NCBI RefSeq assembly: GCF_034313845.1
Contig: NZ_JAVIWN010000003.1
Source: Actimicrobium sp034313845
GTDB lineage: Bacteria; Pseudomonadota; Gammaproteobacteria; Burkholderiales; Burkholderiaceae_D
Strand: one strand, 5' to 3'
Length of the DNA stretch: 64,000 bases
A program made the position numbers and the translations under genes. Position 1 is the first letter of the stretch. Every line of letters starts with the position of its first letter. This document shows, one piece after another, positions 9,315-18,613 of this stretch. The notes under the pieces are model-generated. The model saw only the letters and a list, made by a program, of their open reading frames with translations, searched no databases and had not been told where the DNA came from.

Positions 9315-9360
9315 TGGTTCCATTCATTTTGTCTAATGATTCGCCTGGGTGGCGAGTTGC

Positions 9361-10224
9361 TTAGCGATGACGTTCCTGGAGGATTATTTTAATGGCATTT
9401 ACCGAGGTATCAATCTGGCGCTGAACGCCCAGTCGACCCAGTTCGGCAGTGGCGCGCGTGGCGTCGCCGCGCACGCCATCGCTGACACCAGGTTTCGGCG
9501 CATGCGTCATGGCGTCAACGCGCACCATCGATGGCACCGTAGCGAGCATCAGGGCCGCATCGGCCAGGCCTGCGTGCAGACCAATCTCGGCGCTACTGAA
9601 TCCGCGTTTTTTCAGGTCATCGATAAACGCGGTCTGAGTAATATCGTAGTAATCGAGCAGCGCATGGACGCGGGCAGAGTCATCCTTACCCCAGGCGCGG
9701 TTAAGTTTTTGCGCCACGCGAACCTCGTTTTGCTGATAGCCGCCATGGTCGCCGATGAAGATCATGTCGCGAAAGCCATGCTGCCGTAAACTCGCCGCAG
9801 CTCCTTCGAGAACCGCTTCGAAGGCCGCTGGCGGGATCGAAATCGTGCCGCTCAATCGCATGTGGCCGGTCGGTGGATTGACCGCGCCTTCCGGCACGTA
9901 GGACACCACCGGCGCGACCAGCGTATTGCCGAGTTGTTGCGCGATCATCGTGGCGATGACTCCGACCCGCATGTTGTGCTTGCCGAGTGCGATGAACGGA
10001 CCACTCTGCTCCACGCCGCCGATGGGGATCAGGATAGTGGTCGCGCCATGTTCGATACGACTGCGCAATTCGGTGCTGGTGAGCTCTTCCAGCTGGACGC
10101 TGTTATTACCCGGCGTCGCCGATATCGCCAGCGATGGAATGGCGATGGCAAGCAGATATGCCAGACCGCAGACGCCGTTCAAGATGCGTTTTTGCATACT
10201 TCTGTCAGTCAATTTATTCTTCAC
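9361..10224 (-). CDS. Exported creatininase-family protein with altered metal site
   Basis: A 287-aa member of the creatininase (creatinine amidohydrolase) superfamily with a signal peptide, unlike the usual cytosolic enzymes. The start is GTG at 10224; an ATG at 10197 (MQKRILNG) gives a cleaner signal peptide ending near AISA. The family motif normally read as EQHGPHLPLGTD is EQSGPFIALGKH here, so a metal-ligand His is Ser and the Asp position is His; GDHGG is kept. It may bind metal differently or act on another amide. Neighbours are the beta-propeller gene downstream and dnaE2 upstream. Substrate unknown. Confidence 0.75.
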   Translation of the reverse strand: MKNKLTDRSMQKRILNGVCGLAYLLAIAIPSLAISATPGNNSVQLEELTSTELRSRIEHGATTILIPIGGVEQSGPFIALGKHNMRVGVIATMIAQQLGNTLVAPVVSYVPEGAVNPPTGHMRLSGTISIPPAAFEAVLEGAAASLRQHGFRDMIFIGDHGGYQQNEVRVAQKLNRAWGKDDSARVHALLDYYDITQTAFIDDLKKRGFSSAEIGLHAGLADAALMLATVPSMVRVDAMTHAPKPGVSDGVRGDATRATAELGRLGVQRQIDTSVNAIKIILQERHR

Positions 10225-10354
10225 GACATGTCACTTTGTAATGTGGATGAGCTTTAGCGCGAGCGGCACGGAACAATCTTATGCGATCACGGGGCAGGAG
10301 GCGAGGTGTTCAACTAGTTTCATCAGGCAGGAATCCTCAATTATTCGGAGCCAG

Positions 10355-13300
10355 CTAATGAAAATTACGGCTTTCAATGTGCAGTTGACCCAGCAACGCA
10401 GAATGATCGAGCACTTTTTTGGCGATCAGATGCCGCACTTCGCCAACACATTGCCAGACGCCATACACCGTCATCAGACTCGCTTGCAGGATGGCGAGAC
10501 GATCCTGCTCCTGCACGTTCTTCCAGAGGATGACGTTGATGACGCCGGTTTCATCTTCGAGCGTGATGAACATCGTGCCTTTGGCGGTGCCGGGTCGTTG
10601 TCGCATCGTGACAAGGCCACTGGTTCGCACCAGCTTGCCGTTGCCATAGCCCTTCAGTTCGAGTGCGGTCGACAAGTGCATCTGGCGCAGTCGCGCCCGC
10701 AGTAGCGCCAGCGGATGGCGGTTCAGTGTCAGACCCGTGCTGTGATAATCGGCGACGATGTCATGACCTTCGCTAGCGGCAGGCAATGCCAGCGCGATTT
10801 CAGTGATCGGTGCATGACGCAGCAGCGCCGTCACCGGGAGCAGGGCAGCGACTTCCCAGTTAGCCTGACGACGATGTCCGGCCAGCGCGAACAAGGCATT
10901 GGCGGCGGCCAGTGCCTTGAGGTCGTGCTGGTCCAGTTCGGCGCGCCGTGCCATGTCGTCGACGCTATCGAACGCCCGCATGGCACGTACTTCAATCACG
11001 CGTTGCGCTGCCTGGCTGGAGAGCCCGCGCACCAGGCACAGACCGAGCCGGACATCGGGCTGCGCCGCGTTCAATTGGTCGGTGTGTTCTTCCAGCGTGC
11101 AGTCCACCTCGCTGATCATGACGTCGATCGGTAATACGCGCACGCCGTGACGGCGGGCATCCTGCACCAGTTGTGAGGGTCCGTAAAAACCCATCGGTTG
11201 CGAGTTCAGCAGCGCTGCCAGAAAAGCTGCCGGTTCATGCCGCTTGATCCAGGCCGAGACATACACCAGCAGCGCAAAACTGGCCGCATGCGATTCCGGA
11301 AAACCGTATTCGCCGAAGCCTTCGATCTGGCTGAAAATTCCTTCGGCGAATTCAGGTTCGTAACCACGGGCGAGCATGCCGGCGATGACGGGTTCGCGGA
11401 ATTTCTGCAACCCGCCCTTGCGTTTCCAGGCCGCCATCGAGCGCCGCAAATCATCGGCCTGGCCCGGTGTAAAGCCGGCCGCCAGCATCACCACCTGCAT
11501 CACCTGCTCCTGAAAAATTGGTACGCCGAGTGTGCGTTCGAGCGCCAGTTTCATGTCGGCATTGGCATAGGTTACTTGTTCCAGTCCCTGCCGGCGACGC
11601 AGGTACGGATGCACCATGCCACCCTGTATCGGCCCCGGCCGCACGATCGCGACTTCGATCACGAGGTGGTAAAACTTCTCGGGGCGCAGGCGCGGCAACA
11701 TTGACATTTGCGCGCGCGACTCGATCTGGAACACGCCGACGGTATCGGCGGCGCAGATCATGTCGTAGGTAGCCGGGTCTTCGGCAGGCACATCCTGCAT
11801 CGTGAAGACATCGCCACGACGCAGGCCGATCAGGTCGAGCGCACGCCGGATCGCCGACAACATGCCCAGCGCCAGCACATCGATCTTGAGGATGCCAAGT
11901 GCATCGAGGTCATTCTTGTCCCATTCGATCATGCTGCGATCTGGCATCGCGGCATTTTCGATCGGCACCAACCTGGCCAGATTGTCGCGCGCGATGACAA
12001 AGCCGCCCGGATGCTGCGACAGGTGGCGTGGAAAACCGACCAGCGTGCGGGTCAGCTCCAGCAGTTTGTGCACCAGCGAGGCGTCGGGATCGAAGCCGGT
12101 TTCGCGCAGGCGCTCGTCGCTGACCTGGCCGTCTTCCCACCATTGATGCGAGTGCGACAAGCGGTTGATCTGGTCGAAGTCGATGCCCAGCGCCTTGCCG
12201 ACATCCTTGAGTGCCGAGCGCGGCCGGTAAGTAATGTGCACACCGGTCAGCGCAGCGCGATGACGACCGTATTTGCGATAGATGTACTGGATCACTTCTT
12301 CACGTCGCTGATGCTCGAAATCGACATCGATATCGGGTGGCTCGTTACGCTCTTTCGAGATGAAGCGCTCGAACAGCATCGACATGCGTTCCGGATCGAC
12401 CTCGGTAATCCCGAGGCAATAGCAGACCACCGAATTGGCCGCCGAACCGCGGCCCTGGCACAGGATGTCCTGGCTGCGGGCAAAGCGCACGATGTCGTGC
12501 ACGGTCAAAAAATACGGCTCGTAGGCCATGTCGTGGATCAGCGCCAGTTCATGTTCGATCTGTTCCTGCACCTTGGCCGGAATGCCGGCGATGAAGCGGC
12601 GTGCCGCGCCTTCGTAGGTCAGGTTGCGCAGGTGGCCGTCGAGGGTGGCACCGGCTGGCACAATTTCCAGCGGATATTCATAGCGCAGTTCATCCAGTGA
12701 AAACGTGCAGCGCTGCGCGACCACCAGCGTTTGTTCCAGCAGCGCGCGCGGATACAGTTGCGCGAGCCGCAAGCGCGAGCGCAAGTGCTGTTCGGCATTG
12801 GCTTGCAATGCCAGTCCGCATTCGGCAATCGGCTTGCCGAGCCGGATTGCAGTGACCGTATCCTGCAGCGGTTTGCGCGAGCGCACATGCATGTGGACAT
12901 CACCGCTGGCGACCAGCGGCAAACCGGTTTGCTGTGACAGCGCGGACAACTGTTGCAACCAGACATCGTCATCAATGCGGTGCAGTAGTTCGACCGCGAT
13001 CCACGCGCGCGAAGCGAAAACACGCGCAAGCCACTGCGCTTGTTGCAGCCGTTGTGCATCGTCATGTGCGCGTTCGGGTAACAGGATCGCCAGGCAATCT
13101 GGCAGGCCGGCCAGTTCTGGCGTTGCAAAATCCTCGATGGCCAACTGGTAGCTGCCCTTGTCGGCGCGTCGCCGGCCATTCGTGATCAGCTGCGACAGAT
13201 TGCCGTAGCCCTGGCGGTTGGTTGCCAGTAGCAGCAGTGTCATACCGCAGCGCAGCTTGACTTCGGTGCCGATCAGCAATGCCAGGCCGTGTTTTTTGGC

Positions 13301-13474
13301 TTCGATGTGGGCGCGTACGACACCGGCGAGCGAGCACTCGTCGGTGATAGCCAGTGCCGCATAACCAAGGCCGGCGGCCCGTTCGATCAATTCTTCGGGG
13401 TGCGAGGCACCACGCAGGAACGTGTAGTTCGACAGGCAGTGGAGTTCAACATAAGGAGGGAGTTGTTGGGGCAT
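10355..13474 (-). CDS. dnaE2: Error-prone DNA polymerase DnaE2
   Basis: C-family polymerase used in SOS-induced translesion synthesis. The 1039-aa protein begins with a PHP domain (YVELHCLSNYTFLRGAS) and has the polymerase acidic motif PDIDVDF and KIDVLALGMLSAI, then helix-hairpin-helix and OB segments. Length and the short N-terminus fit DnaE2 rather than the replicative DnaE (~1160 aa). It normally works with ImuA and ImuB from one operon; neither is upstream here, where the next gene is divergent. A near-consensus LexA box begins 10 bp before the start codon, so SOS control is very likely. No strong ribosome site is visible. Confidence 0.95.
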   Translation of the reverse strand: MPQQLPPYVELHCLSNYTFLRGASHPEELIERAAGLGYAALAITDECSLAGVVRAHIEAKKHGLALLIGTEVKLRCGMTLLLLATNRQGYGNLSQLITNGRRRADKGSYQLAIEDFATPELAGLPDCLAILLPERAHDDAQRLQQAQWLARVFASRAWIAVELLHRIDDDVWLQQLSALSQQTGLPLVASGDVHMHVRSRKPLQDTVTAIRLGKPIAECGLALQANAEQHLRSRLRLAQLYPRALLEQTLVVAQRCTFSLDELRYEYPLEIVPAGATLDGHLRNLTYEGAARRFIAGIPAKVQEQIEHELALIHDMAYEPYFLTVHDIVRFARSQDILCQGRGSAANSVVCYCLGITEVDPERMSMLFERFISKERNEPPDIDVDFEHQRREEVIQYIYRKYGRHRAALTGVHITYRPRSALKDVGKALGIDFDQINRLSHSHQWWEDGQVSDERLRETGFDPDASLVHKLLELTRTLVGFPRHLSQHPGGFVIARDNLARLVPIENAAMPDRSMIEWDKNDLDALGILKIDVLALGMLSAIRRALDLIGLRRGDVFTMQDVPAEDPATYDMICAADTVGVFQIESRAQMSMLPRLRPEKFYHLVIEVAIVRPGPIQGGMVHPYLRRRQGLEQVTYANADMKLALERTLGVPIFQEQVMQVVMLAAGFTPGQADDLRRSMAAWKRKGGLQKFREPVIAGMLARGYEPEFAEGIFSQIEGFGEYGFPESHAASFALLVYVSAWIKRHEPAAFLAALLNSQPMGFYGPSQLVQDARRHGVRVLPIDVMISEVDCTLEEHTDQLNAAQPDVRLGLCLVRGLSSQAAQRVIEVRAMRAFDSVDDMARRAELDQHDLKALAAANALFALAGHRRQANWEVAALLPVTALLRHAPITEIALALPAASEGHDIVADYHSTGLTLNRHPLALLRARLRQMHLSTALELKGYGNGKLVRTSGLVTMRQRPGTAKGTMFITLEDETGVINVILWKNVQEQDRLAILQASLMTVYGVWQCVGEVRHLIAKKVLDHSALLGQLHIESRNFH

Positions 13475-13484
13475 TGGCTAATAA

Positions 13485-13504
13485 TACTGTATATAAAAAC
13501 AGTT
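13485..13504 (-). promoter_or_regulatory. LexA (SOS) operator of dnaE2
   Basis: TACTGTATATAAAAACAGTT matches the proteobacterial SOS box: CTGT (13487-13490), eight A/T bases, ACAG (13499-13502). Its inner edge is 10 bp from the dnaE2 ATG, so bound LexA would block transcription or initiation. The divergent Cache-CheW gene is 230 bp away and less likely to be controlled. Confidence 0.85.
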
Positions 13505-13732
13505 CTGAAAAATTGACTGGTCTCCGCAGGGGGTCGCTGGTGCGTCTCGGGTGGGTCACTGATATCTGATTTTAATGAGGCAATAAAAAAGTTTTCCGGA
13601 GGTCAATTATTTTCTTGCTTCACGGTATTCTGCGCAGATATAGTTGGTTACTTAAGTGGCACTAAAAGTATGGCAGGCGATGCAGCGTCGCCTGTTTCCT
13701 GATTCCCGGATGCCAACCTGCGTGAGCCTGCC

Positions 13733-16360
13733 ATGTCTTCCCGCCCCTCGAATGTCTTGAACGCTTCCTTCCCGGTGGATGCTTTTTTGCCCTACATGCG
13801 CGATGTCAGCAAGTGTGCGCAGTCCTTGCATGAATTGAACCTGATATGGCGTCTGATCGAATCGTCCGCGAGGATGAACTGTCCACGCGAGGCCGGTGCC
13901 ATCCTGCCGACGATGGCGGCGACCCGGGCGCGTTTTCATCAGCTTGAAGAAGAGCTGGTGATTAACCTGGCACGCGAAAAGTTGCGCAACGTTCATGCGG
14001 CGTTGATGACCAAGTCCGCTTACGTGATCGAGATCGTGGTGCGCAATTTGTTTGAACGCACCGCTGATGTCGGCTTTCTTGCGACCGATGGAGCCCTGTG
14101 TGCATTCGCCGCCGGCCTTGATGCCGACGTGCACGCAATGCGACAGCGACTGCGCGCCTACCGCGACAAGTACACGGTGTATGACCAGATCATCGTGCTG
14201 GACCTGGCGGGGCACGTACTGGTTCAGCTTGACCAGTCGCAGCCGGTGAGCCGCAGTGACGACGCGCTGATTGCCCGCACCCTTGCCTGTGACAATTATG
14301 TCGAGACCTTCCGCGCGAGTGACCTGTGCCCGGGCAAGCGTGATGCGCTGATCTATTCGCGTCGACTGTGTCATCCCGAGACGGGTGCCGTGGTGGGCGT
14401 GCTGTGTCTGTGCTTCGCCTTTGAAGAAGAAATGGCGCGGATATTTTCGACGCACCGTGATCCGGCCGGACGCTCGAACATGCTATTGCTTGATGCTGGC
14501 GGCAGCGTTATTGCCAGTGCCGATCCCGGCTGGATGCCGCTTGGTACACGGGTCCCCGTCAACCATGACGCGACGCCGCGCATGATGATGTCAGGAGGGC
14601 GCGAATACCTGGTGTGCACGACGGGTTCGGCCGGTTACCAGGGCTATCCGGGGCCGCAGGGTTGGCAGGGACAAGTCATGATTCCGCTCGATATCGCTTT
14701 CGGTGGTGTTCAGGCGAGCATGTTGTCCGGGCTGGATGCCGGGATAGCTGATGGCTTGCTGGTCCATGCGCGGTCATTTTGTCCGGCGCTATTTGACATC
14801 ATGGGCGCAGCCGACAGCACCGCCGAGACGATACGGCGGGTGGTCTGGAATGGTCAGGTCACGAGCGCTCAAGGTGCCGGCTCGGTCAGCCTTAAAACCG
14901 TCCTCGAACAGATCAGCGAGACCGGCGCGCGCAGCAATACGCTGTTTGCCGAATCAATCCACAGCTTGTTCGATACCGTGCTGGCAGCCGGTCTGCACGA
15001 TGCCGAATATGTGACGAATTTGCTGGTCGACCTGCTCGATCGCAACCTCTACGAACGTGCCAATGATTGTCGCTGGTGGGCGCTATCGCCAGAGTTGCAG
15101 CGCTTGCTGGCGATACCACAGCCTGGCGCACAGGATAGTGCTGCAATGACGCATATCCTCGCCACCATCAACGGCCTCTATACCGTCTATGCCTGCCTGT
15201 TCGTGTACGACCGCACGGGCCGGATTGTGGCCAGTACCGGACCCGGTACTGACACCATGGTCGATGCCGCGACACTGCAGCAGGTACTGGCGCTGCGCAG
15301 TACCCAGGACTACCACGTCTCGCCCTTTGCGCCATCGGCACGGTACGGGAATGCGCCGACTTACGTCTATCACGCAGCCATTCGCAACCCCTTGCAGGCA
15401 TCGCAAATCCTCGGCGGTATTGGCATCGTGTTTGATGCCACGCCGGAATTTGCCGCGATGCTGCGCGGTGGTATTGGCGACAAGCCTGACACGCAGGCTT
15501 TTTTCGTGGACCGGCGCGGCACCATCATTGCCAGCACCGATCCGGCCCGGCCCATTGGTACCACGCTTGACATCGATAGCGCATTGCTCGCACTCGATAA
15601 TGGCGAGAGTGCGTCGCGCGTCGTCATTGACGAGGGCCGCTACGCACTGCTCGGTTGCACGGTGTCGCATGGTTATCGCGAATTCAAGGTCAGTGATTCG
15701 TATCGTGCCGATGTGATTGCCGTCGTCCTGTCATCGGTCGGCGAAGTGACCCGGCACGCGGTGGCTGGCATCGACGTCGTCGCCGCATTTGCACCGGCCG
15801 GCGCGCAGGCTGAAGGTCCGGAACTGGCCACTTTTTTCGTTGGTACAGCGCTAATGGCAATCGCCGCCGATCAGGTGCGCGAAGCGTTGCCGGCGTCTCG
15901 CGTGGCACCGATATCGATCGGCGTTGGTACTGGGTGCGGGTGTCTCGGCATCGTTCCGATTGCCGGCACACAGCCCGGCATGGCTGACGATTTTGTCTGG
16001 GTCTTTGACTTGGCAGCGGTCTTGTCAGGCACGCCGAGCCAGCAGGACAGTCGCAGTCAGGTTGTGGTGGTGCGCTTCGGGAATCGGTCGATTGGCTTGC
16101 TGGTTGATCAGTTGCATGGCGTCGGGCGGGTCGCTGCACAAGCAGTCGCCGGTACGCCGATGGTCGGGCAGGCCATTGGCAACGGCTTGCTGGTGCAGCA
16201 GGTCTTTCAGGCCAACGAGGGCAAGTTGCTGATCCAGATGATCGATCTCGCCTACCTGTTCAAGCTGTTGATGGCACCGGCCGAAAGCGCACCGGAAGCA
16301 TCATCGAACGTGTTTGCGCTGACCGATGGGAGCCGCCATGTTCATCGTATAAACCGCTGA
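13733..16360 (+). CDS. Cache-domain/CheW fusion protein
   Basis: An 875-aa protein joining sensor-like and chemotaxis-scaffold parts. Residues ~100-330 and ~450-670 look like two Cache-type folds (LLLDAGGSVIASADP and FFVDRRGTIIASTDP are paralogous strands), separated by a helical linker. The last ~170 residues are a CheW-like domain (FFVGTALMAIAADQVREALP ... VVVRFGNRSIGLLVDQL), which docks on CheA and receptors. I see no signal peptide or membrane helix, so the Cache domains appear cytosolic, which is unusual for a fold typically found outside the membrane. Neighbouring chemoreceptors support a role in chemotaxis arrays. Ligand unknown. Confidence 0.8.
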   Translation: MSSRPSNVLNASFPVDAFLPYMRDVSKCAQSLHELNLIWRLIESSARMNCPREAGAILPTMAATRARFHQLEEELVINLAREKLRNVHAALMTKSAYVIEIVVRNLFERTADVGFLATDGALCAFAAGLDADVHAMRQRLRAYRDKYTVYDQIIVLDLAGHVLVQLDQSQPVSRSDDALIARTLACDNYVETFRASDLCPGKRDALIYSRRLCHPETGAVVGVLCLCFAFEEEMARIFSTHRDPAGRSNMLLLDAGGSVIASADPGWMPLGTRVPVNHDATPRMMMSGGREYLVCTTGSAGYQGYPGPQGWQGQVMIPLDIAFGGVQASMLSGLDAGIADGLLVHARSFCPALFDIMGAADSTAETIRRVVWNGQVTSAQGAGSVSLKTVLEQISETGARSNTLFAESIHSLFDTVLAAGLHDAEYVTNLLVDLLDRNLYERANDCRWWALSPELQRLLAIPQPGAQDSAAMTHILATINGLYTVYACLFVYDRTGRIVASTGPGTDTMVDAATLQQVLALRSTQDYHVSPFAPSARYGNAPTYVYHAAIRNPLQASQILGGIGIVFDATPEFAAMLRGGIGDKPDTQAFFVDRRGTIIASTDPARPIGTTLDIDSALLALDNGESASRVVIDEGRYALLGCTVSHGYREFKVSDSYRADVIAVVLSSVGEVTRHAVAGIDVVAAFAPAGAQAEGPELATFFVGTALMAIAADQVREALPASRVAPISIGVGTGCGCLGIVPIAGTQPGMADDFVWVFDLAAVLSGTPSQQDSRSQVVVVRFGNRSIGLLVDQLHGVGRVAAQAVAGTPMVGQAIGNGLLVQQVFQANEGKLLIQMIDLAYLFKLLMAPAESAPEASSNVFALTDGSRHVHRINR

Positions 16361-16393
16361 AGTGACGTTGAATTGTCTTTGAAAACACCGCGC

Positions 16394-18106
16394 TCAGAAC
16401 TCTTCCCAATCGTTGTTATTTGTTGCGGCTGTCGCAACGCTGAGCTGCCTCGCAGATGCAGGTCGTGTTGCGGGTGCCGATTTGGGCAACACACGAGGCG
16501 TGAGGACGCGCAGCGGTCTGGTCACGGGAGCCGACGCCAGCATCGCAGAGTGGTCATCGATTTTGAAGATACTGATGACTTGGGTGAGCGTATTGGCTTG
16601 CTCGCGCAGCGAGTCGGCTGCAGCGGCGGCCTGTTCGACTAACGCGGCGTTTTGCTGGGTGACTTCATCCATCTGCGTGATGGCCATGTTGATCTGCTCG
16701 ATGCCGCTGGTCTGTTCCTGGCTGGCGGCCGAAATGTCGCTGATGACATCGTTGACACGTCGCACGCTATCAACGATGTCACTCATCGTCATCCCGGTCT
16801 GGTCGACCAGTTTTGTGCCGGCATCGACTTTCTCGACCGAGTCCGTGATTAATCCCTTGATTTCCTGCGCCGCCGAGGCCGAGCGTTGCGCCAGGCTGCG
16901 CACTTCACTGGCGACGACGGCGAAACCGCGTCCTTGTTCACCGGCCCGGGCTGCTTCGACAGCGGCGTTCAAGGCGAGGATATTGGTCTGGAATGCAATG
17001 CCATCAATGACGCCGATGATGTCGACAATTTTCCGTGCCGAAGAATTGATGGCTCCCATCGTTTCGACTACCTGCGTGACCATTTCACCGCCCTTGATGG
17101 CAAATTGTGAAGCGCTCATTGCGAGCTGATTGGCCTGGCGTGCATTGTCGGCATTCTGTTTGACGGTACTGGTCAGTTCTTCCATCGACGAGGCGGTCTC
17201 TTCGAGCGAACTGGCTTGCTGTTCGGTGCGGCTCGACAGGTCCAGATTGCCAGCGGCGATTTCAGACGAGGCCGTCGCGATCGTGTCGGTGCCATGACGC
17301 ACTTCACCCACGATGTTGACAAGGCTATCGTTCATGTCTTTGAGTGCCTGCATCAACTGGCCGGTTTCATCGCGGGTAGTAACTTTGATGATGCTAGTGA
17401 GGTCGCCGGAGGCAACCCGCTGGGCCACAGCAACAGCATCATTGAGCGGGCCTGTGATGGAACGGGTCAGACGCCAGGCCAGCACAATACCAATTAGTAG
17501 TGCTATTGCACTGATCAGCATTAAAGTCATTCTTGCATTTTGTGCTGCCGCTTCTGCCGCCGTTGCCGTCGCGCTGGTTTCGGTTTGCAGCACTTTCCCG
17601 AACGCCTCAACGTGAGCAGTCACCTGGATGAGCAACGGCATGCACTCTTCGGTAATCGACTTGATGGCGGCAGCTGTTCTCTGGGTCGTGGCCAGCATGA
17701 CGATGTTGTTCGCTATTGGCCGATAGCGTGATTCCAGCTCACGCAATTTGTCGAGCATCTGACGGTCTTCATTGGTCGCAGTGACCTGATCGCTTAGCAG
17801 TGTGCCCAGTACGGTAAGTCCCTGATCAACCTTGATCTGACTGCTTTTGACCAACGCAGTGTCGATTTTTTGGGCTGCCGGGTCATCGATCAATGTCAGG
17901 TTGCGCGCAGCAATGGCCCGCTGGTCAATCGCCGACTGGACATGGCTCAGAGCTTCAATGCGGGCATCGCCCACCTCGGTCACAAAAAGAATTCTGTCGG
18001 ATAACGTGTTCATCTGCAGCACGCTCACGGCGGTGATTACCAGCATCAGCAGTAACAGTGTCAAAAATCCCAGACCCAGCCGGGTACCAATCTTCCAGTT
18101 TTTCAT
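16394..18106 (-). CDS. Methyl-accepting chemotaxis protein (4HB type)
   Basis: Inner-membrane chemoreceptor of 570 aa. MKNWKIGTRLGLGF starts a basic stub followed by the first membrane helix, then a ~150-residue periplasmic four-helix-bundle sensor, a second membrane helix near residue 190, HAMP, and a cytosolic coiled-coil with the conserved tip (IDGIAFQTNILALNAAVEAA). The C-terminus DWEEF fits the CheR/CheB-binding pentapeptide pattern (xWxxF). The listed frame opens 21 nt earlier, but the ATG at 18106 gives the usual N-terminus. It is divergent from the next receptor. Confidence 0.92.
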   Translation of the reverse strand: MKNWKIGTRLGLGFLTLLLLMLVITAVSVLQMNTLSDRILFVTEVGDARIEALSHVQSAIDQRAIAARNLTLIDDPAAQKIDTALVKSSQIKVDQGLTVLGTLLSDQVTATNEDRQMLDKLRELESRYRPIANNIVMLATTQRTAAAIKSITEECMPLLIQVTAHVEAFGKVLQTETSATATAAEAAAQNARMTLMLISAIALLIGIVLAWRLTRSITGPLNDAVAVAQRVASGDLTSIIKVTTRDETGQLMQALKDMNDSLVNIVGEVRHGTDTIATASSEIAAGNLDLSSRTEQQASSLEETASSMEELTSTVKQNADNARQANQLAMSASQFAIKGGEMVTQVVETMGAINSSARKIVDIIGVIDGIAFQTNILALNAAVEAARAGEQGRGFAVVASEVRSLAQRSASAAQEIKGLITDSVEKVDAGTKLVDQTGMTMSDIVDSVRRVNDVISDISAASQEQTSGIEQINMAITQMDEVTQQNAALVEQAAAAADSLREQANTLTQVISIFKIDDHSAMLASAPVTRPLRVLTPRVLPKSAPATRPASARQLSVATAATNNNDWEEF

Positions 18107-18613
18107 TGTCGTTCTTTCGTGGGGCAATTGCAGTGTGGAAGCGGTAAGTGTTCTTCATGCGAACTCAAATCCAAGTTCGAGCGTCGGGGCACATAATGCC
18201 CTAAAGAAACAAAGTAGTCGGATTATTTTGCCAACTAGTTATAGCTGTGTTGACAAGCCTTACGACAATCAGGACAGCGTGGTCTGGAATGGCATTTCTG
18301 CCTCCATCTTTTTGCTTGCGTTAGTTTTCAACGTTCAGGAAATGTTGATTTAAACAACGTTTTTAATAAAAAAATTTTGATGGGGCAATCTCGACGGTTA
18401 CTATAGAATTGCTTCAAAGAATCATGATTGATACCTTTGGTTATTGTCGGGTTGGGAACAGCTGCGTTTCGTCCATTTGCAGAGGTTCAACATCAAGTCA
18501 TTAGTTGCGTCGATGAAAATTTGAAATTTGAAATTAGTAATGGCTTTGTGACGATGCTGACCCGCTTGACTCCTGCATTTCTCGTCTAACACTAGCCTCG
18601 CTGAATAGCCATC
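18107..18613. promoter_or_regulatory. Intergenic region between divergent chemoreceptor genes
   Basis: About 500 bp, AT-rich in its middle (18340-18420). It must hold promoters for both receptors. I looked for the flagellar sigma-28 pattern TAAAGTTT-N11-GCCGATAA and did not find a convincing copy. No gene is visible. Confidence 0.4.

Noticed and set aside
8290..9336. 348-codon plus-strand frame
   Set aside because: Antisense to the beta-propeller gene, with Asp/Arg/Val composition typical of a shadow frame.
11708..12700. 330-codon plus-strand frame inside dnaE2
   Set aside because: Antisense shadow; DnaE2 motifs are intact on the other strand.
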